From Rebecca billardiae RCC1528 (Eukaryota > Haptophyta): a DNA stretch of 64,000 bases. A program made the translations under genes and the position numbers. The notes below the pieces were generated by a model. That model made no database searches. It was not told the origin of the DNA and worked only from the letters and a program-made list of their open reading frames with translations. The stretch is from positions 3,162,001-3,226,000 of the forward strand of contig OZ251222.1 of the NCBI GenBank assembly GCA_965240325.2, in the 5' to 3' direction. Positions within the stretch are counted from its first letter, which is position 1, and every line of letters begins with the position of its first letter. Positions 40,710-52,581 of this stretch are shown piece by piece.

Positions 40710-41399
40710 ATGGACTTCGCCCCCGTCGCGGAGGCGCCGGCTTCCGAGCCGTCCATCACCATCCAAACACCACCGCTTACGCCTGCGCCAGCGCCAGCGG
40801 CGGAGCCACCGTGCATCATGTACCAGAGCTCGCTCTCACTGCCGCGCGCATTTCGCGATTCGAACTGCATGGCGTTCCCACCGACGAAGCGTGCAAGAAA
40901 AGTCGAGCCGGACATGTCCACGCCGCCACCGCCGCGGGACTCGGCCCACGAGCAACTCGTCGACAGGATAGCTCGGCTGACCGGGCTACCGCGATCGATC
41001 ATCGAGGTCCAGGCGCCTGACCCTCTCGGCCTGCCCCCGCGCGCGGGCATGCCCCCGAGGTATCGCATCCGCATCCGGTGCACAGCGATGCTCCAGCCAA
41101 ACGCAGAATGGCAGCAGCACCAGGCGTGGCTTGCGCGTCAGGCGGAGCTTGCTGGTGAGGTGGAGACATCTCTTCCTGTGCTGGGCGGTTGCCTGCGCCA
41201 AACCCCATCTTCGGGCGTCAAGGGCTTTCGCCCTCGCGTGACATTTGTGTGTATGCCGACCCTTGTGCTCTCGCAGCTGCGCTGGCCGAACGACTCGGAC
41301 TCCGGCGTGGCGCCGAGCACGTTAGCGGATGCGGATTACGACTGCCGACGGGATTGCGTGCCGGCAACGCAGCGTGCGGGTTACGAATGCGTCTGCTGA
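40710..41399 (+). CDS. Hypothetical protein, family unknown
   Basis: A 229-residue frame with an ATG at 40710. The first half is Pro/Ala/Ser-rich (TPPLTPAPAPAAEPP). A more ordered part follows at about 75-145: AHEQLVDRIARLTGLPRSII, then PPRYRIRIRCTAML and a helix EWQQHQAWLARQAELAGEVE. A possible nuclear signal is KRARK. The last 80 residues are less protein-like; a candidate intron (GTGGAG at about 41160 to CTCGCAG at 41275) would keep the frame. I recognise no domain. It is divergent to the HAD gene. Confidence 0.5.
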   Translation: MDFAPVAEAPASEPSITIQTPPLTPAPAPAAEPPCIMYQSSLSLPRAFRDSNCMAFPPTKRARKVEPDMSTPPPPRDSAHEQLVDRIARLTGLPRSIIEVQAPDPLGLPPRAGMPPRYRIRIRCTAMLQPNAEWQQHQAWLARQAELAGEVETSLPVLGGCLRQTPSSGVKGFRPRVTFVCMPTLVLSQLRWPNDSDSGVAPSTLADADYDCRRDCVPATQRAGYECVC

Positions 41400-42047
41400 C
41401 CTGCTGAGGTGCCGCTTGCAAGCTGAATTCATTTGGTTTTGAAAAGAAGCAGTACTACTGAATATTAGTTTGTTTTTAAAAATTTATTTTAAATATAATA
41501 TATATATATATATTCTATGAGGGGGGGGACGACGGCGAGGAGCGCTGATCCTGGTGTTTGTCTCTGCTGCTCGATCTGCTGCTACAGCTTGCTGACTCTG
41601 ACGCCTGCCCGTTGCATACCACGTCGTTAATATATTATATATATATTCTAATAATTCAATTGCTAAATATATGACTATTTTATTTCTATTAAATTATAAT
41701 AACTAATCCCCGGCCTGAGCGGTGAGCCGCGCGGGGCGCGAGCGCGCCCGGGTGCTGTCGCTGGGCGCCCGGGCCGAGGTCGGAGGCTCGACCGGAGAGC
41801 GAGGGCACTTCGTCATCATCTGGTGCTGATGCGTCCGAGCGGAGTCGAAGTGCAACCTCGGCCCTGCCCCCGCCCGCCAACTCCGTAGAACTCGTCCCTC
41901 TCGGCATGGCGCGTGCGAGTGACATGGCAGGCAGCGAACCGTCGAGCTCAGGACGCGTGCGTCCTTGCGCAATGTCCACGACCACCAAGAGCTGCCACTC
42001 GCTGTGCGGCCGAGGACACGTGGGCGAGTGGGCCAAGCAGCGGTCGC
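41400..42047. other. Intergenic with AT-rich islands
   Basis: No gene. AT-rich islands at about 41440-41515 (with a TATATATA run and an adjoining run of G) and 41628-41705 separate the unknown gene from the convergent peroxiredoxin gene. Confidence 0.7.
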
Positions 42048-42850
42048 TCACGCCTCGGCTGCGGCGGTGTCCGCAAAGTACTCGCCTGCACCCACCACAG
42101 AGTTGGGTATGGTGCGCTCACCGGGCGACCAGCCCGCGGGGCAGAGCTCTTCGGGGTGCGACTGCACGTACTGAATGGCTCGTAGGATGCGCAGGACCTC
42201 GTCCGGATTCCGGCCGAACGAGAGGTCATTCACCGCCATGTGCTGCACAACGCCTTCTGGGTCGATGATGAAGAGGCCGCGCAGGGAGACGCCCTCCTCC
42301 TCGATCAGCATCCCGTACGCGCGGGAGATCTCCTTCTTGAGATCTGAGACGAGTGGGAAGTGCACCTCGCCGACGCCGCCATTCCTACGCTCGGTCTGCG
42401 TCCAGGCGAGGTGCGTGTACTTTGAGTCCACAGAGATGGCAAGCAGCTGCGTGTTGAGCGCGCGAAACTGATCTTGCCTGTCGCTGAACATTGTGATCTC
42501 GGTGGGGCACACGAAGGTGAAGTCGAGGGGGTAGAAGAGGAGGATGACGTACTGGCCGCGCGTTCGCGCATAGTCGGACAGCCGGACCTGCGCCGACGCG
42601 GCGCGCTGGCGCTCTTCAGCACGCCGCCGTGTCGCGCTTCGCGCGTGCAATTAGCGCGCACCTCCATAAACTCCTGGTCATACACGGCGTCTGCCTCGAA
42701 GTCGGGCGCTTGCCGCCCGACGAGAACCTGTGCGGACATGCGCGTGGCCGCCAGACCCGGCGCACGCCCTACCGCTCGGGCGGGCTGCACGTGCAGCGGC
42801 ATGTGCACGTGCGCCACGCTCGCGAGGAGGCACCACGCGTAGGCCGCCAT
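42048..42850 (-). CDS. 2-Cys peroxiredoxin, probably plastid-targeted (one intron)
   Basis: A thiol peroxidase that reduces H2O2 and organic hydroperoxides. Exon 1 is 42662-42850, the intron 42588-42661 (GTGCGC...GCGCAG, 74 bp) and exon 2 42048-42587, giving 242 residues. The peroxidatic Cys is C90 in YPLDFTFVCPTEI and the resolving Cys is C212 in EELCPAGW. A C-terminal YF (EYFADT) is the motif linked to sensitivity to over-oxidation. The first 37 residues form a hydrophobic then Arg/Ala-rich leader, like an algal plastid presequence; a second Met (MSAQVLVG) would give a cytosolic form. The splice restores QEFMEVRLSDY. The start lies 81 bp from the divergent P4-ATPase. Confidence 0.92.
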
Positions 42851-42931
42851 CGCCCCAGGCGTGCGGCCGGGGGAGCGAGCCCGCACGCAACTTGCACGAC
42901 CGCGCAATTCGCCGGTCACCCGGTCGGCAGC
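42851..42931. promoter_or_regulatory. Probable bidirectional promoter, peroxiredoxin/P4-ATPase
   Basis: An 81-bp spacer between divergent ATGs (111 bp if the ATPase starts at 42962), the shortest in the window. Confidence 0.45.
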
Positions 42932-43879
42932 ATGGCGCGGCGCCATGACAGCCGTCGGACGATGGCGGCGGTGTACATCGGCGTGCCGCAGCACTCGGCG
43001 CAGAGCAACGCGGTGCGCACGAGCAAGTACACACTGCTCACGTTCGTGCCGATCTTCCTCTTCTCGCAACTCCGCCGCGCCGCCAACTGCTACTTCCTCC
43101 TCATCGTGTTCCTCGAGAATGCAAAGGCGGCGGCACGCGCCACGGTTGCCGCCCAGCACGCGGCGGCCAAGGCCGCGGCGCACGGGCCGAAGGGGACCGG
43201 GCCTGCGGCCGCGGTGGCCGCCGCCGTCTCCGCTGGCGCAGCCGCCGTGCACGTCGGCGGCGCCATGCTCACGCCGCTGCTGATTGTGCTGCTCGTCATC
43301 GCGATGCGCGAGCTCGCAGAGGACTGGCGGCGGAGACGCGACGACGAGACGGAGAACACGCGGCCGACGTACGTGCTGCGCACGGGCGTGCGCTTCACGC
43401 CCCTCGAGTGGGGCGCGCTGCGCCCGGGCGACGTCGTCCTCCTCGCCGACGGCGACGCCGTGCCGGCAGACGTGGCCCTTCTCTCGAGCTCGGGCGCGCA
43501 CGGCGAGTGCCTGCTCGACACCTCCGGCGTGGACGGCGAGACGACGCTCAAGACGCGGCGCGCGCTGCCCGAGCTGAACGAGCTGGGCCGGCGGCCGATG
43601 GCGCTCGGCACGCTCTGCGACACCCTCCTCGAGTACGAGCGCCCGTGCGCCGAGCCCGCGCTCTTTGACGCGACAGTGTGCGCAGACGGTGGCGAGCTGA
43701 CCCTCGGCGCTGGCCAGCTGCTGCTGCGCGGCATGGTGCTGCGCTCGACGGAGTGGGTGGTGGGCGTCGTCGTGTACACGGGGCACGAGTGCGCGCTGCT
43801 CGCGGACCTGCGCACGCCTCGGCCCACCGCCGCCGAAAGCGCCGCCGCCGACGGCGCGGCGCACCCGATGGCGCGCCCG

Positions 43880-43911
<32 letters not shown>

Positions 43912-45311
43912 GTCCGCAGCGACCACCGCCGGCCCTCCGTCGAAGCGCTCGCGGCTGGAGCGCGACTTGAATCGCGCCGTGCTGCTCACGCTGCTCGCGC
44001 TCGTGTGCATCTGCTCCGCGCTCGCCGCGTGCGGCTCGCGCTGGCGCCACTCGCGCGGGGGCGGCGCGGGCGCATGGTACCTGCACATCGCGGCCGGCGA
44101 CGGCCGCGCGGTCGGCAGCGACGGCGGCGGCGGCGTCGACGACGACCAGAAGGGCGAGGCGGCGGTGGAGCGGATCGCCGAGGGCGGCAAGCCCGAGTCG
44201 TTCCCGCACCGCTTCCTCCGCTGGCTCCTCGAGCTCCACCACCTCGTGCCGATCAGCCTGTACGCCGCCGTCGAGCTCGCGCGCGCGGCACACGCCGTGC
44301 TGATCGCCGCAGAGCCGCTGGAAGGCGTGCGCGCTCGGCGCGGGGCGGCGCGCGCGCCGGCCGGCGCGGCGGCGGCGGAGGGAGCGGCGGAGGGCGGGTG
44401 GGGCGAGGCGAGTGGGTGCGCGCTGCGTGTGCGCTCCGCCGCCGTCACCGAGGACCTCGGCCGCGTCGGCCTCGTCCTCGCCGACAAGACGGGCACCCTC
44501 TCGACCCGGCGCTTCCTGCTGCGCGCCGCCTCGATCGGCGGCCGAGTCTACACGGACGGAGCCGATGGCGCGCCCGCGGCGGGCGGCGCGACGGCGCGCG
44601 CGCTGCAGGCGCACGACGCGCACGCGGACATGGTCGCCGAGTTCTGGACGCTGATCGCGCTCTGCCACTCCGCGGACCTCGCGCCGCGCGCGCACCCGGC
44701 GGACGGCGCCGACGGGGCGACGGCCGAGCGGCGCGGCGGCGCGGGCGCGCGCTGGCACGGATCCAATGGAGCGGACGCGCCGCTGCCTGCGCACCACGCG
44801 CCGCCGCAGCTCGAGTCGGAGTACGCCGGCGCCTCGGCGGAGGACGTGGCGCTCCTAAGCGCCGCGCGCGCCGTGGGGTTCGCCTTCTGCGGCCGCGCGG
44901 CCGCGGACGACGACATGGCGGCCGAGCGCGCGGCCGCGGCCGGCGGCGGCGTGGGCGCGGCCGGCGCTGGCGCGCCGCCGCCGCCGTCGCCGCCGTCGCC
45001 TCTGGGTGCGGACGCGTCGCAGGAGGTGCGGCTGTACGTGCAGGTGCCGGCCGAGGCGCACGCGGTGGGCGAGGGCGAGCTCGAGGCCGACGCCGCCGTC
45101 CCGTCCGCCCCCGCCCTCCGCTCGTACCGCCTGCTGCACACGCTGCGCGACTGGGGCGCGCGCGGCCGCTTCTCCGTGGTGGTGCGGGACGAGGCGGACG
45201 GCTGCGTGCTGCTGTACACAAAGGGGACGGCGGAGGGGCTGCTGCCCAGGCTGCGCCGCGCGCGCGCGGGCGCGGCGGGCGCGGGGGCGGGGCTCTCGTC
45301 CGCGCCGCGCC

Positions 45312-45348
<37 letters not shown>

Positions 45349-48289
45349 GCTGGCGGGCTCAGAGCACGGCGGCGGCCATGCTGATGCCGCGTGGCTCAAC
45401 TCGATCGCAGAGGACGGCCTCGGTGGCGGCACGCCCGGCCGAGGCGGCGGCGGCGGCGGCGGAGGGTCGGCCGAGTACGCGAGCGCGCTCGGCGTGGAGC
45501 GCACGTGCGCGCACGTCCGCGCCTTCGGGCACAGCGGCCTCCGCGCGGTGTGGTGCGCGGGCCGCGAGGTCGGCTCGGCTGAGTACGCGATGTGGGCGCC
45601 GTTGCTGCGCGAGGCGGCCGCGTCGGACGGATCAAGCCGCGCGCAGAAGGAGGCGGATGCGGCGGAGGTGCTCGAGTCCGGGCTGACGCTGCTCGGCGCC
45701 GCGGCGGTGGAGGAGGAGCTGCACGAGGGCGCGGCGGAGGCGGTCTCCGCGCTGCGCGCGGCGGGCCTGCGCGTGTGGCTCGCCACGGGCGACAGCGAGG
45801 AGGCGGCCCTCTGCGCCGCGCACGGCACTGGGCTCATCGACGCGCGCTCCGCACTGCTGCACCGCGTGGCGGGCCGCTCGGCCGACGACGTGCGGATCGA
45901 GCTCGGCGCGGCGGCGAGCACGCGCGCGCTCGCCGCCGGGCAGACCGCGCGGCTGCGCTCCCGCCTCGAGCTCCAGACGCAGCAGCCGCGCTCGGCAGCG
46001 GGCGCGGAGGCGGAGGCGGCGGCGGCGGCGGAGGCGGCGCGCGCGCTCAGCGCGCCGCACGGCGCGGACGGCGCGCGCGCGCCGGCGGCGCACGCCAACG
46101 GGCGCGGCGCGCGCGCGCGCGCGCTCGTGTGCCACGGCGGCGCGCTGGCGATCGCGCTGCGCTCGCCGCAGCTCACCGAGTCCTTCCAGCTCGCGTGCGC
46201 CGCGTGCGACGCCGTGCTCGTCTGCTGCGCCTCCGCGCGCCACAAGGGCCAGCTCGCAACGTTGGCGGCCGAGCGCGCGGGCGGCGCCGTGCTCGCGATC
46301 GGCGACGGCGCCAACGACGCGCCGATGCTGCGCGCCGCGACGATCGGCGTGGCCGTCGTGCCGAGCGGCGCGGCCTGCGCGGGCGGCGGCGCGCTCGCCG
46401 GCGCCGACGTGTGCGTGCGCACCTTCGCGCAGCTCCGCCCGCTCCTCCTCGTCCACGGCCACTGGGTGCGCGTGCGCGTGCGTCTGATGCTCGGGCTGCT
46501 TGGCTACGGCTCGGCGCTGAGCGCGGCGAGTGCGCTGCTGTTTGCACCGCTCTCGGGCGCGTCGGGCGCGGCGATCGTGCGGCCCGCGGCGCGCTCGGTG
46601 CTGCAGCACGCGCTGATCGCCGCGCCCGCCGTGCTGCTCGGAGCGCTCGAGCAGGACATCCAGCGCGCGCCGCTGCTCGCCCACCCCCAGCTGTACGCGC
46701 GCGCGCCACTGCGCACGCGCGCGCCTGCGCCCGGCTCGCCGCGCGCGAGCGCCGCGCGCGTGGGCGGCGGCGCGCATGGCGAGGCCGCGCCGGCTGGCGG
46801 CGCAGCGGGCGGCGGGCGTGGCGGCGGCGGCGCGGACGGCGGCACCGCGCGCGGCGGCGCCGGGGCGGGCGCGCCGCACGGCCGCGCGCGCGCGACCGCC
46901 CTCGAGCTCGCCTCCCTCGGCGCTGAGCTGAGCACCCCGGTGGCTCACGCGGCGCTCGCGCTCGGCGCGGTGCTGAGCGGCGCGGACGACGACGCGACGC
47001 CGCACGGGGCGAGCGGCTCGTCGTCGTGCCTCGAGTCGATCAGCGCCGCGCTCTTCGCCGCGCTGTGCACGCTCGCCGCCGCGCAGCTCGGCCTGCGCGT
47101 GCACCACTGGACGCGGCCGGTGGCGGGCGCGCTCGCGTGCGCGCTCGCCGGCTGCGTGGCTGAGCTCTGGCTGGCTTATGGCCCAGCGATGCGCATGCTG
47201 AGCGCGCAGCCGTGCTTCTGGCTGCGGCTGCTGCTGCTGGCGGGCGCGGCGACTGTGGCGGGGCTGAGCAGCGCGTGCGCACGCCGCGCGCTCATGCCCA
47301 CCGCGGCCGACGCGATGGAGGACGCCGACGCCGCCGCGGCCGACGGCGACGCCGATGCCGACGGCGGCGCCGGCGGCGCCGACGCGCGCGGCTCGCGGTT
47401 CGGCCGCGGGCCGTGGGCGGCGATTGCAAGCCGGCTGTACCACCCACACGGGCAGCAGCGCGCGGCCGTGCCCGCGCGCGCAAACGGCAGCGACAAGCGC
47501 GCGCGCCGTGCGAACGGCGCGCACACCGTCGGCGAGGGCGGCGACGGCGCGGCGCCACACCGCGCGCGCGCCTCCGAGCCCGCGCGCGCGCCGCGCCTCG
47601 CGCCGGGCCCACTCCTGCGGGGCGCGCGCTCGGCCTCGGACGACGAGGAGCTTGGGCTGGTGGGGCCGGCGTGCAGCGCGGACTCGGCGTCGCTCGCGTA
47701 CCTCGAGCATGGCGCGCACGCGCACTCGGCGTTCGCCTCCCGCGCCGACCTCCCCGTCGCAGAGGGCGGCGACGACGCCCTGCTGATGCACATCGACGGC
47801 GACGAGGGCGGCGCGCTCGGCGGTGCGGCCGAGGGCATGGGCGGCGCGGGCGGCCTGGACGACATGGGCGTCGGAAGCGAGGGCGAGCCCGGGTGCGACG
47901 GAGGCCGGCTCCTCTCGCCGTGCGCCGCGCTTGCGGGCTCGTTCGAGCGCATCCACATCTCGCCCGAGGCGGGCATGCGCCGGCGCAACAGCGATGGCAA
48001 CATGCGCGCGCGCGACCTGTCGGCGGCGAGCGCAGACGGCGCGCGCGGGGCGCGCTTCGGCCAGCAGGCGGGCGCGGACGGCGAGTCGTGGACCGGCTCA
48101 CCGCGCGTCAGCGTCGACGCGCAAGGCAGCCGCGGCGTGTCGGCGTCCAACCTCGCGCTCCTCGACGCGCAGCTTGGGCTCGTGCGCTCGGCGTCCGACC
48201 TCGCGCAACGCACGTCGGGCGGCGCAAACGACGACGAGGCCTCAGACGATGGCGGTGACATCATGGTGCGCTTCCCCGCGCTCGTCTGA
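42932..48289 (+). CDS. P4-type ATPase (phospholipid flippase)
   Basis: A 1785-residue single-exon flippase, which moves aminophospholipids to the cytosolic leaflet. The entry region NAVRTSKYTLLTFVPIFLFSQ is family-typical. The actuator loop is VDGETTLK, where most P4s have DGETNLK. PISLYAAVELAR marks TM4. The phosphorylated Asp is D518 in ADKTGTLS, with Ser replacing the usual Thr. ATGDSEEAALCAA and AIGDGANDAPM (about residue 1124) complete the P domain. Six C-terminal spans follow, then a roughly 300-residue Ser/Gly/Ala tail. Large Ala/Gly-rich inserts in the N domain and between C-terminal spans make it longer than the usual 1100-1300. The ATG at 42962 is an alternative start. Confidence 0.9.
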
Positions 48290-48681
48290 CCGCATCGTGG
48301 CGCCGCGCAGGCGACCTACGGCATGCGGCTGCGCACGCACCGTCACACAATCCTGATCATCTCTCACGTCGTCGAGCGCCGCCATCTCACGGCCGACCAG
48401 ACCCAGTCGCAGACTCGAGCCGATACCAGTCATCATCCGCTGAGACGTGACGATCTCGGCGTCAACCGATCACGGGCGGCAAGATCGACCGGCCGACGAG
48501 CTGACCGACCGCAAGACGAAAGTTCCATCTCGCTCCAGCAAAGGTCCAGCCAGGGGGCACAAGAATCAAACGGACGTTCCCGACGCACCCTCGCTGGACC
48601 GTCTGCGCCGATCGGCGACGACTCGACGCAATCGCGCAAGCCGGCAACGGAACGAACGATCGGCACGCCGACTCGCCGAGC
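48290..48681. other. Intergenic, no feature seen
   Basis: 392 bp between the flippase stop and the subtilase start on the same strand; it must contain the subtilase promoter. Nothing specific is recognised. Confidence 0.5.
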
Positions 48682-51674
48682 ATGCTCTCGCTCCTCCTCG
48701 CGCTCGCCGTCGCGGCGGGCAAGGACAACCTCAACGGCCAGGCCGAGGTGACCAAGTACATCGTGAGCTTCGGCAAGGGCAAGCCCGGCGGCGGCTCGTC
48801 GACGGCGGTCGCCACCGCTCTGAGCGCGCTGCCCGCCGGCTCTGCGAGCGTCAAGCACGAGTTCTCGAACGTGATCGAGGGCTTCAGCGGCACGCTCACC
48901 AAGGAGGCCAAGGCGATGCTCGAGAAGATGGGCGCGACGATCGAGGAGGACCTGCCCGTGTACGCCCTCGCCAACGACGACCAGGACGAGCAGCAGCAGG
49001 GCAAGGGCAAGTACAGCGTCGGCATCCTCGAGGTGCTGCCGTGGGGCCTCGACCGCATCGACCAGACCAACCTGCCGCTCGACGGCTCGTTCGAGACGCC
49101 TGGCCTGGGCGAGGACGCGCACGTCTTTGTGCTGGACACGGGTATCAACCTGGGTCACAACGAGTGGACTGGTCGCATCGGCGAAGGCTACGACTTCATC
49201 GACAACGACGACGACCCGACGGACTGCCACGGTGGGTTGCGCTCGCGCCGCGCGCGCATGCACGCTCGCGCCCGCACCGCGGCGGCACGCGTTGACCATC
49301 CCCGCCTCCCGCGTGCCCTACTCGCCCGCGAACGCAGGCCACGGCACGCACTGCGCGGGCACCGTGCTCGGCACGCACTACGGCGTGGCGAAGGGCGCGA
49401 CGCTGCACGGCGTGCGCGTGCTCAGCTGCTCCGGCTCCGGCTCGACCTCGGGGATCATCGCCGCGCTCGAGTGGGTGGCGGGGCGCGAGGAGTCCATCAA
49501 GATCGTGTCGATGTCGCTCGGCGGCGGCTTCTCCAGCACCTTCAACAACGCCGTCGACAACCTCGTCAACGGGGGCGTGACCACCGTCGTCGCGGCGGGC
49601 AACGACAACGGCGACGCATGCACCAAGAGCCCGGCGTCCGCGCCGCTGGCGATCACCGTCGGCTCGACGACGAGCAGCGACGCGCGCTCCGGCTTCTCGA
49701 ACTACGGCAGCTGCGTGGACATCTACGCGCCAGGCAGCAGCATCCTCAGCGCGTGGATCGGCGGCCCCGACGCGACCAACACCATCTCGGGCACCTCCAT
49801 GGCGTGCCCGCACGTGACAGGCGTCGTCGCGCAGTGGGCGAGTGCGCTCGGGGCCTCCGCAACGCCGGCGCAGCTGCTCAGCTTCATCCTCGCCGAAGCC
49901 GTTCCCGACGTCATCACGGGGGTGCCCGCGCCGGAGGAGCCCAAGCTGCTCCAGGCGTACACGATGGCGCCTCCAAGCCCGCCGCCCGCACCGCCTTCGC
50001 CGCCGCCCTCGCCGCCGCCGCCCTCGCTGCCACCCTCACCGCCCTCGCCTCCGAGCCCCCCACCGCTGCCGCCCTCGCCGCCGAGCCCGCCGCCGAGCCC
50101 GGCGTGCATCAGCGGCCACATCCGCTGCGGCACGCCGCGTACTGGCACGACCGCCGGCGCTCCAAACAACTGGGGCAACCCGTCGGGCGAGGTCTTCTTC
50201 GGGATCGACGGCTGGGGCTCGGCGCTGCGCTTCGACACGTGTGGCTCGAGCTACGACACGTACCTGCGCGTGTACGACAAGTGCCCCGAGGTGGGCGGCG
50301 TGCAGCTCGCGGCGAACGACGATGGCAGCTGCGGGCTCGCCTCGCTCATCACGCTCGACGTGCCGCTCGACAGCGGGTACGTGGTGATGGTCGAGGGCTA
50401 CTCGAGCAGCGAGGGCGCGTACACGCTCGCGATGACGGGCTGCGACAACCCGAGCCCGCCGCTGCCGCCGTCTCAGCCGCCGAGCCCGCCGAGCCCGCCG
50501 ACGTCGCCGCCGGCCCCTCCGCCAAGCCCGCCGCCGCCCTCGCCGCCCTCGCCACCGCCTGCTCCGCCGCGCCCGCCGTGCACCGTCGGCACGATCACGT
50601 GCGCCGCTCCTGCCACCGGCTCGACCACTGGCGCGCCGAACAACTGGGGCAACCCGTCGGGCGAGCGCCTGTACGCGATCAGCGGGCACGGCACGCTGCG
50701 CTTCGACACGTGCGGCTCGAGCTACGACACGTACCTGCGCGTGTACGACAAGTGCCCCGACGAGGGCGGCGTGCAGCTCGCGGCGAACGACGACGGCAGC
50801 TGCGGGCTCGCCTCGCTCATCACGCTCGACGTGCCGCTCGACAGCGGGTACGTGGTGATGGTCGAGGGCTACTCGAGCAGCGAGGGCGCGTACACGCTCG
50901 CGATGACGGGCTGCGAGGTGCCGAGCCCGTCGCCCTCGCCGGGTCCCCCGCCGACACCCCCGCCGACACCCCCGCCGAGCCCCTCGCCGAGCCCCCCGCC
51001 GAGCCCCTCGCCGACGCCCTCGCCGACGCCCTCGCCGACGCCCTCGCCAACGCCCTGGCCGACTCCTTTGCCCTCGCCCTCGCCCTCGCCCTCGCCATCG
51101 CCTTCGCCTTCGCCTTCGCCGAGCCCGTCGCCATCGCCATCGCCATCGCCATCGCCATCGCCATCGCCGAGCCCGCACTGCGCGATCTTCTCGCTCGTGC
51201 CGGACCCGACGGACTCGACCTCGCTCCTGCCGGGCTCGCCGTGCGCGCGCCAGAACTCGGACGACCGCTTCGAGCTGCTCACGCTCTCGACGGGCGGCAC
51301 GAGCGACTCGATGACGATCAGCTGGCGCTTCGTGCCCAGCAGCTCCGGCTCGTTCTCCGAGAACAACGGCATCTCGCTCAAGGTCTTCGTCGCGCTCGGC
51401 GGCGGGGCCGCGCAGGAGGTGCACTCGGTCGTGTACCAGCCGTCCGAGCTCACCTTTGACGCGCCGATGACTGACTCGTTCGTGTACGCCGCGCCGGCCA
51501 GCGGGGTGTGCGCGGGCGGCGGCATCGTGCGCGTGTCGCTCGAGGACCGCGCGAACAGCGACGACGAGATCATCGGCGAGTGCGGCAGCTCGCAGAGCTA
51601 TTCGCACTTCGACAATCTCGAGGCTGCTTTCGAGTTGCTGCCCACGCTGCCGCCGAGCCCGCCGGCCGCGCCGA

Positions 51675-51713
<39 letters not shown>

Positions 51714-51715
51714 CG

Positions 51716-51748
<33 letters not shown>

Positions 51749-52546
51749 CCCAGCCCGCCGCCGCCCAGCCCGCCGCCGCCCAGCCCGCCGAGCCCGCCGC
51801 CCGCGCCGCCGCCGCCGCCCTCGCCCCCCTCGCCGCCCGCGTGCCGCGTGCTGGTCGAGCCCGACCCGTCCACGTTCAGCTCGCTGCTGCCCGGCTCGGA
51901 GTGCACGCGCCAGCCGTCCTCCGACCGCTTCGAGTCGATCACGCTCGGGAGCACGTCGGTGGGCGGGCAGCTGCACGTCACGTACGCCTTCTTCCCCTCC
52001 ACCTCCGGCTCGTTCACCGAGAACAACGGCATCAGCATCAAGTTCTTCGCGCTGGCGGACGGCGCGCCCGCCGAGGAGATCTGGTCGCGCGTGTACGTGC
52101 CGTCGGAACTCGAGCTGGACGCGATCAACCACGGCGAGTTCACGCACGACTTTGGCACGAGCCTGGAGTGCGGCGCCGACGTGGTGATCCGCGGCGCGCT
52201 CGAGGACCGCGCGTCGAGCTCGGACGAGATCACCGGCGTGTGCGGCACCTCGGCGGGCTCGAGCCACTTCGACAACATGGAGGGCCTGCTCCACCTCGGC
52301 GGTCCGCCGCGGGTCGGCTCGCCGCCGCCGCCGCCGCCGCCGCCGAGCCCGCCGCCGAGCCCGCCGCCGAGCCCGCTGCCGAGCTCACCGCCGCCACCGC
52401 CGCCTGCCCCGCCACCGAGCCCGCCGCCTGAGATGCCGCCGTCACCGCCGCCCCCGCCGCCGCCGCCTACGCCTCCGCCCACGCCACCGCCGTCGCCGCC
52501 GCCGCCGTCGCTGCCGCCGCCTCCGCCCCCGATGCCACCGCCGAGC

Positions 52547-52581
<35 letters not shown>

